Positions 33,433-42,413 are shown, counted from the stretch's first letter. The stretch is 64,000 nt of DNA from an uncultured archaeon (GCA_938042195.1 CALIRQ010000019.1:32445-96444); one strand, 5' to 3'. Program-made: numbers and translations. Notes: generated by a model not told the origin, from the sequence alone.

Positions 33433-34530
33433 TCACAGAGTTCGCTTCGCTTTGCCAAGCTCCTCCAAGAACTCCCTCGGCCCCCTCTTGGATAGGAGTA
33501 AATCCCTATAATCGCCCTCGAGGATCCTCCCCCTCGCGCCCTCCATCTCCTCCCTTTGGGAGAAGTGGTCGTGCAACTTCCCCCGGCTCAAGGCCCTGAT
33601 AACGGTGCCCGATAATAATCCGTCCACATCCGCCCCCATGCAAATCGGGCAATCGCAATTCAACAATCCGCCCCTCTCCTCAATCCACTCGCCCCTCTTC
33701 ATAAAACCCCATCCCTCCCTATCGAAGATGTTGATCTTATCCTTAGTCAGCGGGATGGGCGGAGGGGGGACTATCCACCTAGAAAAGCTATCGATTCCGA
33801 ATATGGGCAAAACCATTCCCTCCGCGCAAGTCAGGAGGCGCCCCCCAAGCCTCAATTTCGGGGGCACTTGGAAGGCGTGCACCCACAGCTCCGGCGAGAC
33901 CTTCTTGAGCTCTTCGATGGCGCTCAGCGCATGATAGTAAAAGCCGCCGCGCATATCTATCCCCAAGCAATCTAGGCCCAATCCCCTCAGGGCCTCTAGG
34001 AGGCCCCTGGCGGCTTTGGCATCCCTCTTCGCGCAGATGACCGGCATTAGGGGTTTATCTATGCCCCTCTCCTCCATCCACCTCTTCGAGAACTTGAGGA
34101 ATGATAGGAAGTCCTCATCGCCTTGCCCTTCGGCCTGCTGGACCGTTATTATGTCGAAGCCGGATAGGAGTTGCAGGTCCATTAGGACCTTCCATTCCTC
34201 AATGCCCTCTGGTATAACGCCTTTAAACTCCAAGAACAAGAGGGTTATATCGCCCCCATATCGATTCCTTGACATCCCCCTCAGATAGGACTTGAATGCC
34301 TCGTCCTTCTCAACGACCTTCTTGAAGGAGTCGGGGTAGAGCAGCTTCGATATAATGACCACCCCGGATGGGATCGTGCCCTCGAACTCGGCCTTCCTCG
34401 AAGCGCTCAGTTCGGTTGAGGTGGGGAATTTGGTAGGTAAATCGCACCTCACGCCTCCGAGCTCCAATATGGCCGCATTCGCCGAGGTGCCCTCATCGCC
34501 CCTCAGCCGCTTCAGGGTTAAATCGGGCAA
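33433..34530 (-). CDS. tRNA-guanine transglycosylase-like TIM-barrel protein with zinc site
   Basis: 365 aa. The C-terminal part has C-D-C-P-I-C and, after about 25 residues, H-D-H-F, matching the C-x-C-x2-C...H zinc site of tRNA-guanine transglycosylases. Barrel strands are seen in D-I-I-T-V-Q-Q, P-V-I-C-A-K and C-L-G-I-D-M-R-G-G-F. The usual TGT catalytic D-S-G-G-F/Y-Q block is not evident, so it may be a divergent or inactive paralogue of the archaeosine enzyme family. The start is TTG 34530 with GAGGGGCT about 8 nt upstream. It heads the operon with the glycosyltransferase and SMC genes. Confidence 0.6.
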   Translation of the reverse strand: MPDLTLKRLRGDEGTSANAAILELGGVRCDLPTKFPTSTELSASRKAEFEGTIPSGVVIISKLLYPDSFKKVVEKDEAFKSYLRGMSRNRYGGDITLLFLEFKGVIPEGIEEWKVLMDLQLLSGFDIITVQQAEGQGDEDFLSFLKFSKRWMEERGIDKPLMPVICAKRDAKAARGLLEALRGLGLDCLGIDMRGGFYYHALSAIEELKKVSPELWVHAFQVPPKLRLGGRLLTCAEGMVLPIFGIDSFSRWIVPPPPIPLTKDKINIFDREGWGFMKRGEWIEERGGLLNCDCPICMGADVDGLLSGTVIRALSRGKLHDHFSQREEMEGARGRILEGDYRDLLLSKRGPREFLEELGKAKRTL

Positions 34531-34681
34531 AGCCCCTCAAGGCTTCACTCAAGCCAAAAGTCCAAATATGCCTTTTCCTTTTCGAGGATCATCCGCCGAG
34601 CCCAGAAGGATTTAAATTAGGGCGGGAGCCCAAAGCGGGACGCTGTTGGGGCAAGGCCCCCGCGAGCGGTAGTGATGGGCC

Positions 34682-35965
34682 CTGTTAGAGATTAAATTGC
34701 TCAGGGAGAATCCGGACCTCGTTAAGGAGGACCTCCGCAGGCGCGGTGACCTCGAGAAGGTGAGTTGGGTCGACAGGGTATTGGAGCTGGACCACCAATG
34801 GAGGGAAGCGGTGACCCAGATAAATAGGCTGAGGGAGAGGAGGAACCAGCTCACCGCGATCATCTCGAGGTTGAAGAAGGAGGGGAAGGACCCCGCAGAA
34901 GAGATGCGGGAGGCCGAGGAGATACCGCCGAGGATAGGGGAATTGGAGGAGAGGGAGGGGAGGCTGAGGGAGGAGATCGATGCTATCCTCTATAACCTCC
35001 CGAACCTGATGCACGAATCGGTCCCCTTGGGGAAGGACGAGAGCGATAATGTGGAGTTGAGGCGCTGGGGCAAGATTCCAGAGTTCGGGTTCAAGCCCAA
35101 GGACCACATAGACCTTGGGATAGGCCTCGGTCTGATAGACCTGGAGAGGGCCGCTAGGGCGGCGGGGGCTAGGTTCTATTATCTGAAGGGCGATCTCGTG
35201 AGGCTGAACCAAGCCCTGATAAGCTTCGCGTTGGATTTCATTAAGGGGAAGGGCTTCAAGCTGATCCAGCCGCCATATATGCTGAAGAGGGAGGCCATCA
35301 AGGGTGCCGTGGCGCTCTCCGACTTTGAGGACGTTATCTATAAGGTCGAGGGGGAGGACCTCTACTTAATCCCGACGTCGGAGCACGCCCTCTTGGCCCT
35401 CCACATGGGCGAGGTATTGAGTGGCGATGAGCTCCCGCTGAGATACGGAGGGGTCAGCCCGTGCTTCAGGAAGGAGGCTGGGGCCCATGGGAGGGATACG
35501 AAGGGCATATTCAGGGTCCATCAATTCGAGAAGGTGGAACAATTCGTCTTCTGCAAGCCCGAGGACTCTTGGTATTGGCATGAAAGGCTCATCGAGAACG
35601 CCGAAGAGATCTTCCAAGCTTTGGGGATACCGTATAGGGTGGTGAACATATGCAGCGGGGAGCTCGGGACGGTCGCCGCTAAGAAGTACGACCTAGAGGT
35701 TTGGCTCCCGGGGCAGGGGAAGTACAGGGAGGCCGTATCCTGTAGCAATTGCACATCTTATCAAGCCGTGAGGTCGAACATAAAATATAGGGATAAGCCC
35801 CATGAGCCCGCCAGATATGTCCATACTCTGAACAGCACCCTGCTCGCGACGGAGAGGGCCCTCGTAGCCATATTGGAAAATTATCAAAGGGCCGATGGCT
35901 CCATAGGCGTACCAGAGGTCCTGATCCCCTATATGGGGGGCCAAAGCGAGATAAGGGGCGACTAA
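34682..35965 (+). CDS. serS: Seryl-tRNA synthetase, apparent CTG start
   Basis: Class II synthetase, about 427 aa. N-terminal coiled-coil arm (residues 35-105), motif 2 F-R-K-E-A-G ... T-K-G-I-F-R-V-H-Q-F near 265-285 and motif 3 near 390 (N-S-T-L-L-A-T-E-R). It charges tRNA-Ser. The family N-terminus M-L-E/D-I-K-L-L-R-E-N-P is matched only if translation begins at CTG 34682: the next start (TTG 34697) drops the L-E-I-K strand and a stop at 34673 excludes anything earlier. GGTAGTGAT, close to the archaeal anti-SD complement, lies 6 nt before the CTG. A TATA box (34610-34617) sits about 70 bp upstream. Confidence 0.95.
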   Translation: MLEIKLLRENPDLVKEDLRRRGDLEKVSWVDRVLELDHQWREAVTQINRLRERRNQLTAIISRLKKEGKDPAEEMREAEEIPPRIGELEEREGRLREEIDAILYNLPNLMHESVPLGKDESDNVELRRWGKIPEFGFKPKDHIDLGIGLGLIDLERAARAAGARFYYLKGDLVRLNQALISFALDFIKGKGFKLIQPPYMLKREAIKGAVALSDFEDVIYKVEGEDLYLIPTSEHALLALHMGEVLSGDELPLRYGGVSPCFRKEAGAHGRDTKGIFRVHQFEKVEQFVFCKPEDSWYWHERLIENAEEIFQALGIPYRVVNICSGELGTVAAKKYDLEVWLPGQGKYREAVSCSNCTSYQAVRSNIKYRDKPHEPARYVHTLNSTLLATERALVAILENYQRADGSIGVPEVLIPYMGGQSEIRGD

Positions 35966-36018
35966 ACCGCGTTATTTTTAAGCTGGAAGGATAAATGAAC
36001 TACTGGCGTGAGGGATCA

Positions 36019-37494
36019 ATGGGGGAGAGGCGCATCCTGAGGAGGACCAAAAGCCTGTGCCCGGAGTGCCTCAAGGTGCTCGATGCCGAAATATTCATCG
36101 GGCCCGATTCGAAGGTCAGGATCGGGAAGGAATGCCCCGATCATGGCTATTTCGATGATACCTATACCTTCTCGGATCCGGAGCTCTTCGAATGGGCAGA
36201 GGGCTATGCCCGCGAGGGTAGCGGATTGGAGAACCCGAGAACCAAATCCGATAGGGGCTGCCCCTACGACTGCGGTCTTTGCAACAACCATAAATCCCAT
36301 ACCGTCCTAGCCATAATAGATGTGACCAATCGCTGCAACCTCAGTTGCCCCATATGCTTCGCCAATGCCGCTGCGGCCGGTTACCTATGCGAGCCATCCT
36401 TCGAGGAAATAGAGGGGATCGTCGAAAACCTGAGGGCGAATCGCCCGATCCCGCCCCCAGCCATTCAATTCAGCGGCGGGGAACCAACCGTCAGGAGCGA
36501 TCTCCCCAAGCTGATCTCCATGGCGAAGGAGAAGGGGTTCGAGCATGTGGAAGTTAACACGAATGGCATAATGTTCGCCAATAGCCCAAGCTTCTTCGAA
36601 GAATGCCAAAGGGCTGGCATGGACACGATATATTTACAATTCGACGGCTTGGACGACGCCATATACAAGGCGGTGAGGGGGATCCCGCTCCTCGGGACGA
36701 AGATGAAGGTTCTGGAGAACGCTAGGAGGACGGGCTTCGACAGCATAGTCCTAGTAGTGACATTGGTGAGGGGGGTAAATGATTCCCAAGTGGGAGCGAT
36801 CATCGATTTCGCGCTAAAGAACTCCGATGTCGTAAGATGCGTTAACTTCCAGCCCGTTTCCATAACCGGCCGAATAGACAAGGGGCAGCGCGAGGCCATG
36901 AGGATAAATACGTCGGACTTCATGAGGCTGGCGGAGGAACAAACGAATGGATTGATCGGCCTCGGGGACTTCAGGCCCGTCCCATCCGTCGTGCCCATCT
37001 CGAGGGCATTGGGCTCGATGAAGGGAAAGAAGTATGTGGAGTTCACCACGAGCCCCCACTGCGGAGTGGCTACATTCCTAATAAAGGACGGCAAGGGGAA
37101 CTGGAAGCCGATAACGAGGATGGCCGATGTGGACGGATTCCTGTCCGATATGGAGAAGATAGATGAGAAGGTCAGGGCGGGGAGAGGGATCGAGGCGAGA
37201 TTGAGGATGTTGCTCTCCCTTAGGAGGATAAAGGGAGGCCTGTTGAAGGATTTCGTTTGGCCAGTCCTAAAGGAGGGCAGCTACCGCGCATTGGGCAAAT
37301 TCATGAGGCAGGTCGTCATGATAGGCTGCATGCACTTCATGGATCCATATAACTTCGATCTGCAAAGGGTCGAGCGTTGCACGATCCATTACGGCCTCCC
37401 GGATGGGACTATAAGGCCATTTTGCACTTATAATTCGATCCATAGGCCGATCGTTGAGAGGGCCCTCTCAGTGCCCTATAGGGTTCCCCCATAG
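36019..37494 (+). CDS. tes: Radical SAM protein, probable tetraether lipid synthase (Tes)
   Basis: About 491 aa. An N-terminal C-P-E-C ... C-P-D-H zinc-like part is followed by C-P-Y-D-C-G-L-C-N-N-H-K and the radical SAM loop T-N-R-C-N-L-S-C-P-I-C-F-A-N near residue 105. The SAM-binding G-G-E-P is near 157 and further cysteines occur near the C-terminus. The C-x-x-D-C-G-L-C...H-K plus C-N-L-x-C-P-x-C-F-A-N combination is that of MJ0619/MA_1486-type Tes, which joins two archaeol tails into a tetraether core. Tes-like paralogues with other roles exist, so the exact substrate is inferred. ATG 36019 fits the TATA at 35971-35980 better than ATG 35995. Confidence 0.8.
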   Translation: MGERRILRRTKSLCPECLKVLDAEIFIGPDSKVRIGKECPDHGYFDDTYTFSDPELFEWAEGYAREGSGLENPRTKSDRGCPYDCGLCNNHKSHTVLAIIDVTNRCNLSCPICFANAAAAGYLCEPSFEEIEGIVENLRANRPIPPPAIQFSGGEPTVRSDLPKLISMAKEKGFEHVEVNTNGIMFANSPSFFEECQRAGMDTIYLQFDGLDDAIYKAVRGIPLLGTKMKVLENARRTGFDSIVLVVTLVRGVNDSQVGAIIDFALKNSDVVRCVNFQPVSITGRIDKGQREAMRINTSDFMRLAEEQTNGLIGLGDFRPVPSVVPISRALGSMKGKKYVEFTTSPHCGVATFLIKDGKGNWKPITRMADVDGFLSDMEKIDEKVRAGRGIEARLRMLLSLRRIKGGLLKDFVWPVLKEGSYRALGKFMRQVVMIGCMHFMDPYNFDLQRVERCTIHYGLPDGTIRPFCTYNSIHRPIVERALSVPYRVPP

Positions 37495-37498
37495 CCCC

Positions 37499-38929
37499 TC
37501 AGTAACCCCAAAGATCCCATAGGGCCGGGTTCAATACCCGGTTCGGATCCAAGGCCTTCTTCAACTCGCTCAGGATCCGGTGGTACTCCTTCGGGATCTT
37601 GGAGTATAGGATCTCCCCTATGAGCTTCCCTATCCAATAATGTACGCCCCCGCACTCTATCCACCTGGAGACGGAGTCCGACCAGATCCTATGGGCGACC
37701 TCCTTCGCGCTCGGCTCGGCATCGAGGTTCCAAGGGAGGTAGAGCGTTGGTATGGTGTTCATGTGCCCCCTCACTATGAAGCTGAACATACCCCTGTAGT
37801 TGAAGTGCCTCTTGAATAGGTCGGGATTCCTCTCGATGTACTCCCTTTGGGATCTTATGGTCCTCAGGATGCCCCTGATCGGGACTTGGTTGCAGGCCCC
37901 CATGAGGAGCCCGTTATCCCTCCTGCCCCAGAAGAAGACGTTGAACATATTATCGTAAAGGTACTTGGAATAGCTCGGCTCCAAAATCCTTCCGCCGCGC
38001 CTGCGGACGATATCATCGAAGACCGCCCTCTGGACTTCCCCCCAAGCCCTGTTATCGGCCTCTATATCTCCCGCGACGATGGCCTTGGAGCCATCCCAGT
38101 TGGGATATCTGGGAGCCGCGTAGGAGGTATACTCCTCCTCGAGGAATATTATATCGCTCGCGAAGGAGTTCCGCCTCGCGATCTCCTCCAAGGCACTCAC
38201 GGCGTCGACCTCGCTCGGGAATCCATATTCGAAGAAATCCACATATTCCGGGAGGGGGTACGCCCTCATAACGACCTCGGTCTTCACCCCGAAGACCCCA
38301 TGATCCCCTATGAATAGGCCGCTCAGATCGGGGCCCAAGCCATATCTGCAGAAGTTCCTCGCATAAGGGTTCGCCCCCGAACCGGTCCTGATTATCTCCC
38401 CCTTCGGGAGGACCACTTGGAACCCGAGTATCTGATCCCCCACCGTCCCGTATTTCGCGGCGCCCCACCATATGCTCGAAACGGAGGCGGCGCCCCCAAT
38501 GGTCGCCGTGATCCCGCTCCCGGGGCCCCTAAACCCGGTGTGAAACCCCATCCCCCTAAGCTTGCAATTCATCTTTGCCCAGCTCATGCCCGGTTGGACC
38601 GTCACGGAGTTCGATTCCTCGTCCAACTCGATGAGGCCGTCGAGGCGCGTCAGCTCCAAGAGCAGGCCCCCGCCATAGCAGAGCGCCCCGCCGGTATAGC
38701 TCGACCCGGCCCCCCTGATCGTTATGGGGATCCGATCCTCGTTCGCCGCCCTTATTATCTCGGAAACCTCCTTCGCGCTCCCCGGCCTCACAACGGCATC
38801 GGGCTTATCGCCCTCCCACCATCCCGCATCCCTGATATAGGGGACCAAGGCATCCATTTCTTCCAAAAAGTATTTTTCGGAAACTATCTGCTTGAATCTT
38901 TCAATATTAAGGCCCAAGTCCTCTCCCAA
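37499..38929 (-). CDS. FAD-linked oxidase (GlcD/D-lactate dehydrogenase-like)
   Basis: 476 aa of the VAO family. FAD-binding segment P-D-A-V-V-R-P-G-S near residue 43, then I-R-G-A-G-S-S-Y-T-G-G-A and T-A-T-I-G-G-A-A-S-V. The C-terminal substrate domain ends D-P-N-R-V-L-N-P-A-L. It resembles 2-hydroxyacid oxidases more distantly than the gene at 56983 does, so the substrate may differ. No Fe-S partner gene adjoins it. The stop is 5 bp from that of the Tes-like gene (convergent). The start is TTG 38929, with a TATA element at 38947-38959 close by, suggesting a short leader. Confidence 0.85.
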   Translation of the reverse strand: MGEDLGLNIERFKQIVSEKYFLEEMDALVPYIRDAGWWEGDKPDAVVRPGSAKEVSEIIRAANEDRIPITIRGAGSSYTGGALCYGGGLLLELTRLDGLIELDEESNSVTVQPGMSWAKMNCKLRGMGFHTGFRGPGSGITATIGGAASVSSIWWGAAKYGTVGDQILGFQVVLPKGEIIRTGSGANPYARNFCRYGLGPDLSGLFIGDHGVFGVKTEVVMRAYPLPEYVDFFEYGFPSEVDAVSALEEIARRNSFASDIIFLEEEYTSYAAPRYPNWDGSKAIVAGDIEADNRAWGEVQRAVFDDIVRRRGGRILEPSYSKYLYDNMFNVFFWGRRDNGLLMGACNQVPIRGILRTIRSQREYIERNPDLFKRHFNYRGMFSFIVRGHMNTIPTLYLPWNLDAEPSAKEVAHRIWSDSVSRWIECGGVHYWIGKLIGEILYSKIPKEYHRILSELKKALDPNRVLNPALWDLWGY

Positions 38930-38946
38930 ACTAATCCTCGTAGCCC

Positions 38947-38982
38947 CTTTAAATATTTTCGAGCCCGGGAAATTCTTAATTA
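38947..38982. promoter_or_regulatory. Divergent promoters of the FAD oxidase and pyrI
   Basis: Minus-strand AAATATTTAAAGG (38947-38959) serves the oxidase and plus-strand TTCTTAATTA (38973-38982) serves pyrI. Both are at suitable distances within an 88-bp intergenic gap. Confidence 0.45.
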
Positions 38983-39017
38983 CGTCCTAGATCGAAGAGG
39001 GATCGGGAGATTGGGCC

Positions 39018-39491
39018 TTGCGGAATGAGGAAGGCCTCAGGATTCAGAAGATAGAGAGCGGAACGGTGATCGATCACATAACCGCCGGTTACGCGCTGGA
39101 CGTCCTGAGGATCCTAAACATCGATGGAAAGGAGGGGCACGTAGTAAGCGTAGCCATGAACGTGAGGAGCGATAAGATGGGGAGGAAGGACATAGTGAAG
39201 ATAGAGAACCGAGAGCTCAGGCAGGAGGAAGTGGATAAGATCGCCCTGCTGGCCCCAAGGGCCACCATAAACATAATCAGGGACTATGGCGTGGCCCAGA
39301 AGACGCGCGTGAAGCTCCCGGAGGTCATAAGGGATATAATAAGGTGCGATAACCCCGTTTGCATCTCCAACGCCAAGGAGCCTGCCGAGCCCAGGTTCTA
39401 CGTCGTCAGCACCGGGCCCCTGCTCCTACGCTGCCACTATTGCGGAAGGGAGATGGGGAGGGAAGAGATCCTAAAACAGTTCTCGAGCTAG
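39018..39491 (+). CDS. pyrI: Aspartate carbamoyltransferase, regulatory subunit
   Basis: 157 aa, full length. N-terminal nucleotide-binding domain (G-T-V-I-D-H-I-T-A-G-Y-A-L-D-V-L) and C-terminal zinc domain with C-D-N-P-V-C ... C-H-Y-C, the four cysteines that contact PyrB. It confers CTP/ATP allostery on aspartate carbamoyltransferase. In most archaea it directly follows pyrB; here it stands alone, 21 kb away on the opposite strand. The start is TTG 39018. Confidence 0.96.
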   Translation: MRNEEGLRIQKIESGTVIDHITAGYALDVLRILNIDGKEGHVVSVAMNVRSDKMGRKDIVKIENRELRQEEVDKIALLAPRATINIIRDYGVAQKTRVKLPEVIRDIIRCDNPVCISNAKEPAEPRFYVVSTGPLLLRCHYCGREMGREEILKQFSS

Positions 39492-39565
39492 GAAGCGGAT
39501 GGCTTCCCAGACCATCCGGGGAGAGGCCATTTAAGGCTGTCGCCCTCTTTGGGAGGGGCCTCCGA

Positions 39566-40114
39566 TCAGCCCTTCAGGAGGCCGAGCGCGTATTCGTATC
39601 CCTTCTCGAACGCCCTTATGTTCAAATCCTCGGTCCCCTTGGGCACATTCCTCTCTATGGCTCTCTTGGCGGCGGAGGGATCCACGGCCCCGGTGATCGC
39701 GACGAGCGCCCCGATCATAACCATGTTCGCCACGATCTTCCTACCGCTCTCCTCGGCTATCCTGGTGGCCGGTATCGCGTAAACCCTCGCCCCCTCGATG
39801 GGCTTGGGATCGTAGACCATATCGGAATCGTAGATCAAAACGCCGCCCCTCTTCAGATCCCTTGCGTATCTATCATAGGCCTCTTGGGACATCAGGACCA
39901 TGGCATCTGGCTCCTCAACCTTGGGGTAATCTATCTCCTCATCCGATATTATGACCTCGGATCTGCTAGCGCCGCCCCTGGCCTCCGGCCCATAGGATTG
40001 GGAATTCGCCGCGTTCTTGCCGCCGAAGAGCGCGGCCGCGGAGCCGATTATGACCCCGGCCCTGACTATCCCTTGCCCGCCCAAGCCGGCGAACCTTATC
40101 TCATATTTCGACAT
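39566..40114 (-). CDS. korC: 2-oxoacid:ferredoxin oxidoreductase, gamma subunit
   Basis: 182 aa. R-F-A-G-L-G-G-Q-G-I-V-R near residue 7 and S-Q-S-Y-G-P-E-A-R-G-G-A-S-R near 38 are the gamma-subunit hallmarks; the latter motif favours the 2-oxoglutarate type. It is the last of four genes (korD-A-B-C), overlapping korB by 14 bp. The complex oxidatively decarboxylates 2-oxoglutarate or a related 2-oxoacid to an acyl-CoA and reduces ferredoxin. Confidence 0.93.
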   Translation of the reverse strand: MSKYEIRFAGLGGQGIVRAGVIIGSAAALFGGKNAANSQSYGPEARGGASRSEVIISDEEIDYPKVEEPDAMVLMSQEAYDRYARDLKRGGVLIYDSDMVYDPKPIEGARVYAIPATRIAEESGRKIVANMVMIGALVAITGAVDPSAAKRAIERNVPKGTEDLNIRAFEKGYEYALGLLKG

Positions 40115-40961
40115 CGCTAACCTTCCCCTCCTTCTCGAGCCCCTCTATTATCGAGTTTATCTGCCCCCTCATCAGCTCGGTATATTCGGGCCTCTCCGCG
40201 TCCACGAACTCCCCCACGACTATTCTCTCCGGAGTGAGCTCGGCCTTGGAGGGATCAAGCTCCCTTGAGATAACGCTGTTCTTCTTGAGCCATATCATCA
40301 TATCGATTGGCCTGGGCATCTTATGCCTCCTCCCGTATTGTTCCGGGCAAATCCCCACCACCTCTATGAAGGCAAAGCCCTTCTTCGTTAATGCTTTCTT
40401 CATGGACTCCTTTATCCTCCTTACGTGGAAGGCCGTCCATCTGGCAACGTACGTTGCCCCGACGGCGGCCGCCAGCTGCACCAGATTGAGGGGATTCTCT
40501 ATGTTCCCATAGGGGGTCGTCGTGAGGAAGGCCCCCATGGGGGTCGTCGGTCCAGATTGGCCCCCGGTCATCCCATAGTTGAAGTTGTTGATGCATATCA
40601 CCTTTATGCCCACGTTCCTCCTAGCCGCATGTAGGAAGTGGTTGCCGCCTATTGAGAATAGGTCACCATCGCCGCTTATCACAACGACGTTCAGCTCGGG
40701 CTTGGCCACCTTGATCCCTATCGCAACCGGGATGGCCCTACCGTGGGTCGCGTGAAAGGCATCGACGTTTATATACCCAGACGCCCTTCCGGCGCATCCT
40801 ATGCCGGAGACCACAACTATCTTGCTCATATCGAGCCCAAGCTCATCGATGGCCCTCAGGAATTCATTCAGCACTATCCCGTCGCTACAGCCGCTGCACC
40901 AAATCCTAGTCTCCATTCCCGGCCTGACGAACTTCTCAAGCGGATGCACGAGCCGGCTCAT
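40101..40961 (-). CDS. korB: 2-oxoacid:ferredoxin oxidoreductase, beta subunit
   Basis: 286 aa thiamine-diphosphate subunit. W-C-S-G-C-S-D-G near residue 22, G-I-G-C-A-G-R, H-A-T-H-G-R-A and the ThDP/Mg motif G-D-G-D ... N-N-F-N-Y-G-M-T-G-G-Q near 97-130. M-P-R-P-I-D-M follows. It is the catalytic partner of korA and overlaps korC at its end. Cysteine content is consistent with one 4Fe-4S cluster. Confidence 0.95.
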   Translation of the reverse strand: MSRLVHPLEKFVRPGMETRIWCSGCSDGIVLNEFLRAIDELGLDMSKIVVVSGIGCAGRASGYINVDAFHATHGRAIPVAIGIKVAKPELNVVVISGDGDLFSIGGNHFLHAARRNVGIKVICINNFNYGMTGGQSGPTTPMGAFLTTTPYGNIENPLNLVQLAAAVGATYVARWTAFHVRRIKESMKKALTKKGFAFIEVVGICPEQYGRRHKMPRPIDMMIWLKKNSVISRELDPSKAELTPERIVVGEFVDAERPEYTELMRGQINSIIEGLEKEGKVSDVEI

Positions 40962-40962
40962 T

Positions 40963-42108
40963 TCACAACGCCGCCCTCATGGCCGAGAGGATCTCCTTCG
41001 GCGTATGGATCTCCCCCCCGAGCTTCGGGAGGAAGGATACCTTGGAGCATTTGTTGCACCTCTCGACCTCCCTGACGATCTGCCCCTCGTTCATCTCGCA
41101 TACTAGGAACCTCTTTATGCCCTCGGATAACCTGGAGACCTCATCGCTCGGGAAGGGCCAAACCGTAACGAGCTTGAGGAGCCCGGCCTTTATGCCCATC
41201 TCCCTGGCCGCCCTCACAGCGGAGGCCGCCGACCTTGAGACTATGCCATAGGCGACGACGCATATATCGGCATCATCCAAGTATAGCTTCTCCACCCTTA
41301 TTATCTCCTTTGCATGCCTCCTTATCTTCTCGTTCAACCTCCTGACCAATTTAGCGTGGATATCGGGATCCACAGTCCTCGGGAGGCCCCTCTCGTTGTG
41401 GGTCAAGCCGGTCGCGTAGAACCTGAAACCCTCCCCGAAATGGGCCATCGGGGGGATCAGATCCTCATCCGGCTTGAAGGGGGCGTACTCCTTCGGGTCG
41501 CATTTGGGCCTCTTCCTCTCAACCAACTTTATCTCATGGGGCTCAGGTATCACGAGCTTCTCCCGCAGATGGCCAACGTTCTCCTCCGCGAGGACGAAGG
41601 TCGGGCAGCGGAAGCGCTCCGCGCAATTAAACGCCTCTATGGTCAGGTCGAACATCTCCTGCACGCTCGAGGGGGCGAAGGCTATGACCTCGTAATCCCC
41701 ATGGGATCCCCACTTCGTTTGCATTACGTCCTGCTGTCCCCCCCTCGTCGGCTGGCCGGTGCTGGGCCCTCCCCTCATTACATTAACGATCACCAAGGGG
41801 GCCTCGGTCATGACGGCAAGGCCTATGTTCTCCTGCATAAGGCTGAAGCCCGGTCCCGATGTGGCCGTCATGGCCTTCATGCCCGCGTAGGAGGCCCCTA
41901 TCGCGGAGGCTATGGATGCTATTTCGTCCTCCATCTGTATATATATCCCCCCGACCTCCGGCATCCTCCTGGCCATATGCTCGGCTATCTCGGTGGCTGG
42001 CGTTATTGGATAACCGGCGAAGTATCTGCAGCCGGCCGCTAATGCCCCTTCGGCGCAGGCTATATCCCCCAATGTGAAGTAGCTACCCGTCAACACGTCG
42101 CGCCTCAA
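40963..42108 (-). CDS. korA: 2-oxoacid:ferredoxin oxidoreductase, alpha subunit
   Basis: 381 aa. G-D-I-A-C-A-E-G-A-L-A-A-G-C near residue 14, then Y-P-I-T-P-A-T-E-I-A-E near 34, T-S-G-P-G-F-S-L-M-Q-E near 86 and G-G-P-S-T-G-Q-P-T-R near 113. This is the pattern of 2-oxoglutarate:ferredoxin oxidoreductase alpha subunits, including the T-R substrate region. Spacing to korD is 3 bp and to korB 1 bp, a tight operon. Branched-chain oxoacids are a possible alternative substrate. Confidence 0.95.
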   Translation of the reverse strand: MRRDVLTGSYFTLGDIACAEGALAAGCRYFAGYPITPATEIAEHMARRMPEVGGIYIQMEDEIASIASAIGASYAGMKAMTATSGPGFSLMQENIGLAVMTEAPLVIVNVMRGGPSTGQPTRGGQQDVMQTKWGSHGDYEVIAFAPSSVQEMFDLTIEAFNCAERFRCPTFVLAEENVGHLREKLVIPEPHEIKLVERKRPKCDPKEYAPFKPDEDLIPPMAHFGEGFRFYATGLTHNERGLPRTVDPDIHAKLVRRLNEKIRRHAKEIIRVEKLYLDDADICVVAYGIVSRSAASAVRAAREMGIKAGLLKLVTVWPFPSDEVSRLSEGIKRFLVCEMNEGQIVREVERCNKCSKVSFLPKLGGEIHTPKEILSAMRAAL

Positions 42109-42111
42109 TTC

Positions 42112-42363
42112 TCAAACCTCCTTTCTCTTGACTATGTATATCGCCAAATCGGGACAGAGTTGCTCGCATAATCCGCAGGCCGTGCAGGCATCCGGGTTCT
42201 TGGCGTATGGGGGATGCGCGCCCCTGGCGTTTATCTTTGGGGAATAGTCGAGCACATGCATCGGGCAGAACTCTATGCAGAATCCGCATCCCTTGCATCT
42301 ATCCTCTATCACCTTTATCTCGGCCTTTCCCCCTCCCTTGACGGATACGGTTGCTTCGGACAA
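42112..42363 (-). CDS. korD: 2-oxoacid:ferredoxin oxidoreductase, delta (ferredoxin) subunit
   Basis: 83 aa with two 4Fe-4S motifs: C-K-G-C-G-F-C-I-E-F-C-P and C-T-A-C-G-L-C-E-Q-L-C-P. It passes electrons from the KorAB active site to external ferredoxin. It is the first gene of the korDABC operon, with a TATA box at 42414-42424 about 55 bp upstream. Upstream, the 250-bp gap to the next gene also holds a 10-bp tandem repeat. Confidence 0.94.
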   Translation of the reverse strand: MSEATVSVKGGGKAEIKVIEDRCKGCGFCIEFCPMHVLDYSPKINARGAHPPYAKNPDACTACGLCEQLCPDLAIYIVKRKEV

Positions 42364-42413
42364 CCCTCGATCCCCTTCTGGAAACCATTGGCTTTACCCC
42401 TCCCCGTGATCGC

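Noticed and set aside
34620..34681. Possible C/D-box RNA in the serS leader (GTGATGG as C box).
   Set aside because: No matching D box at a suitable distance; the element works better as a Shine-Dalgarno site.
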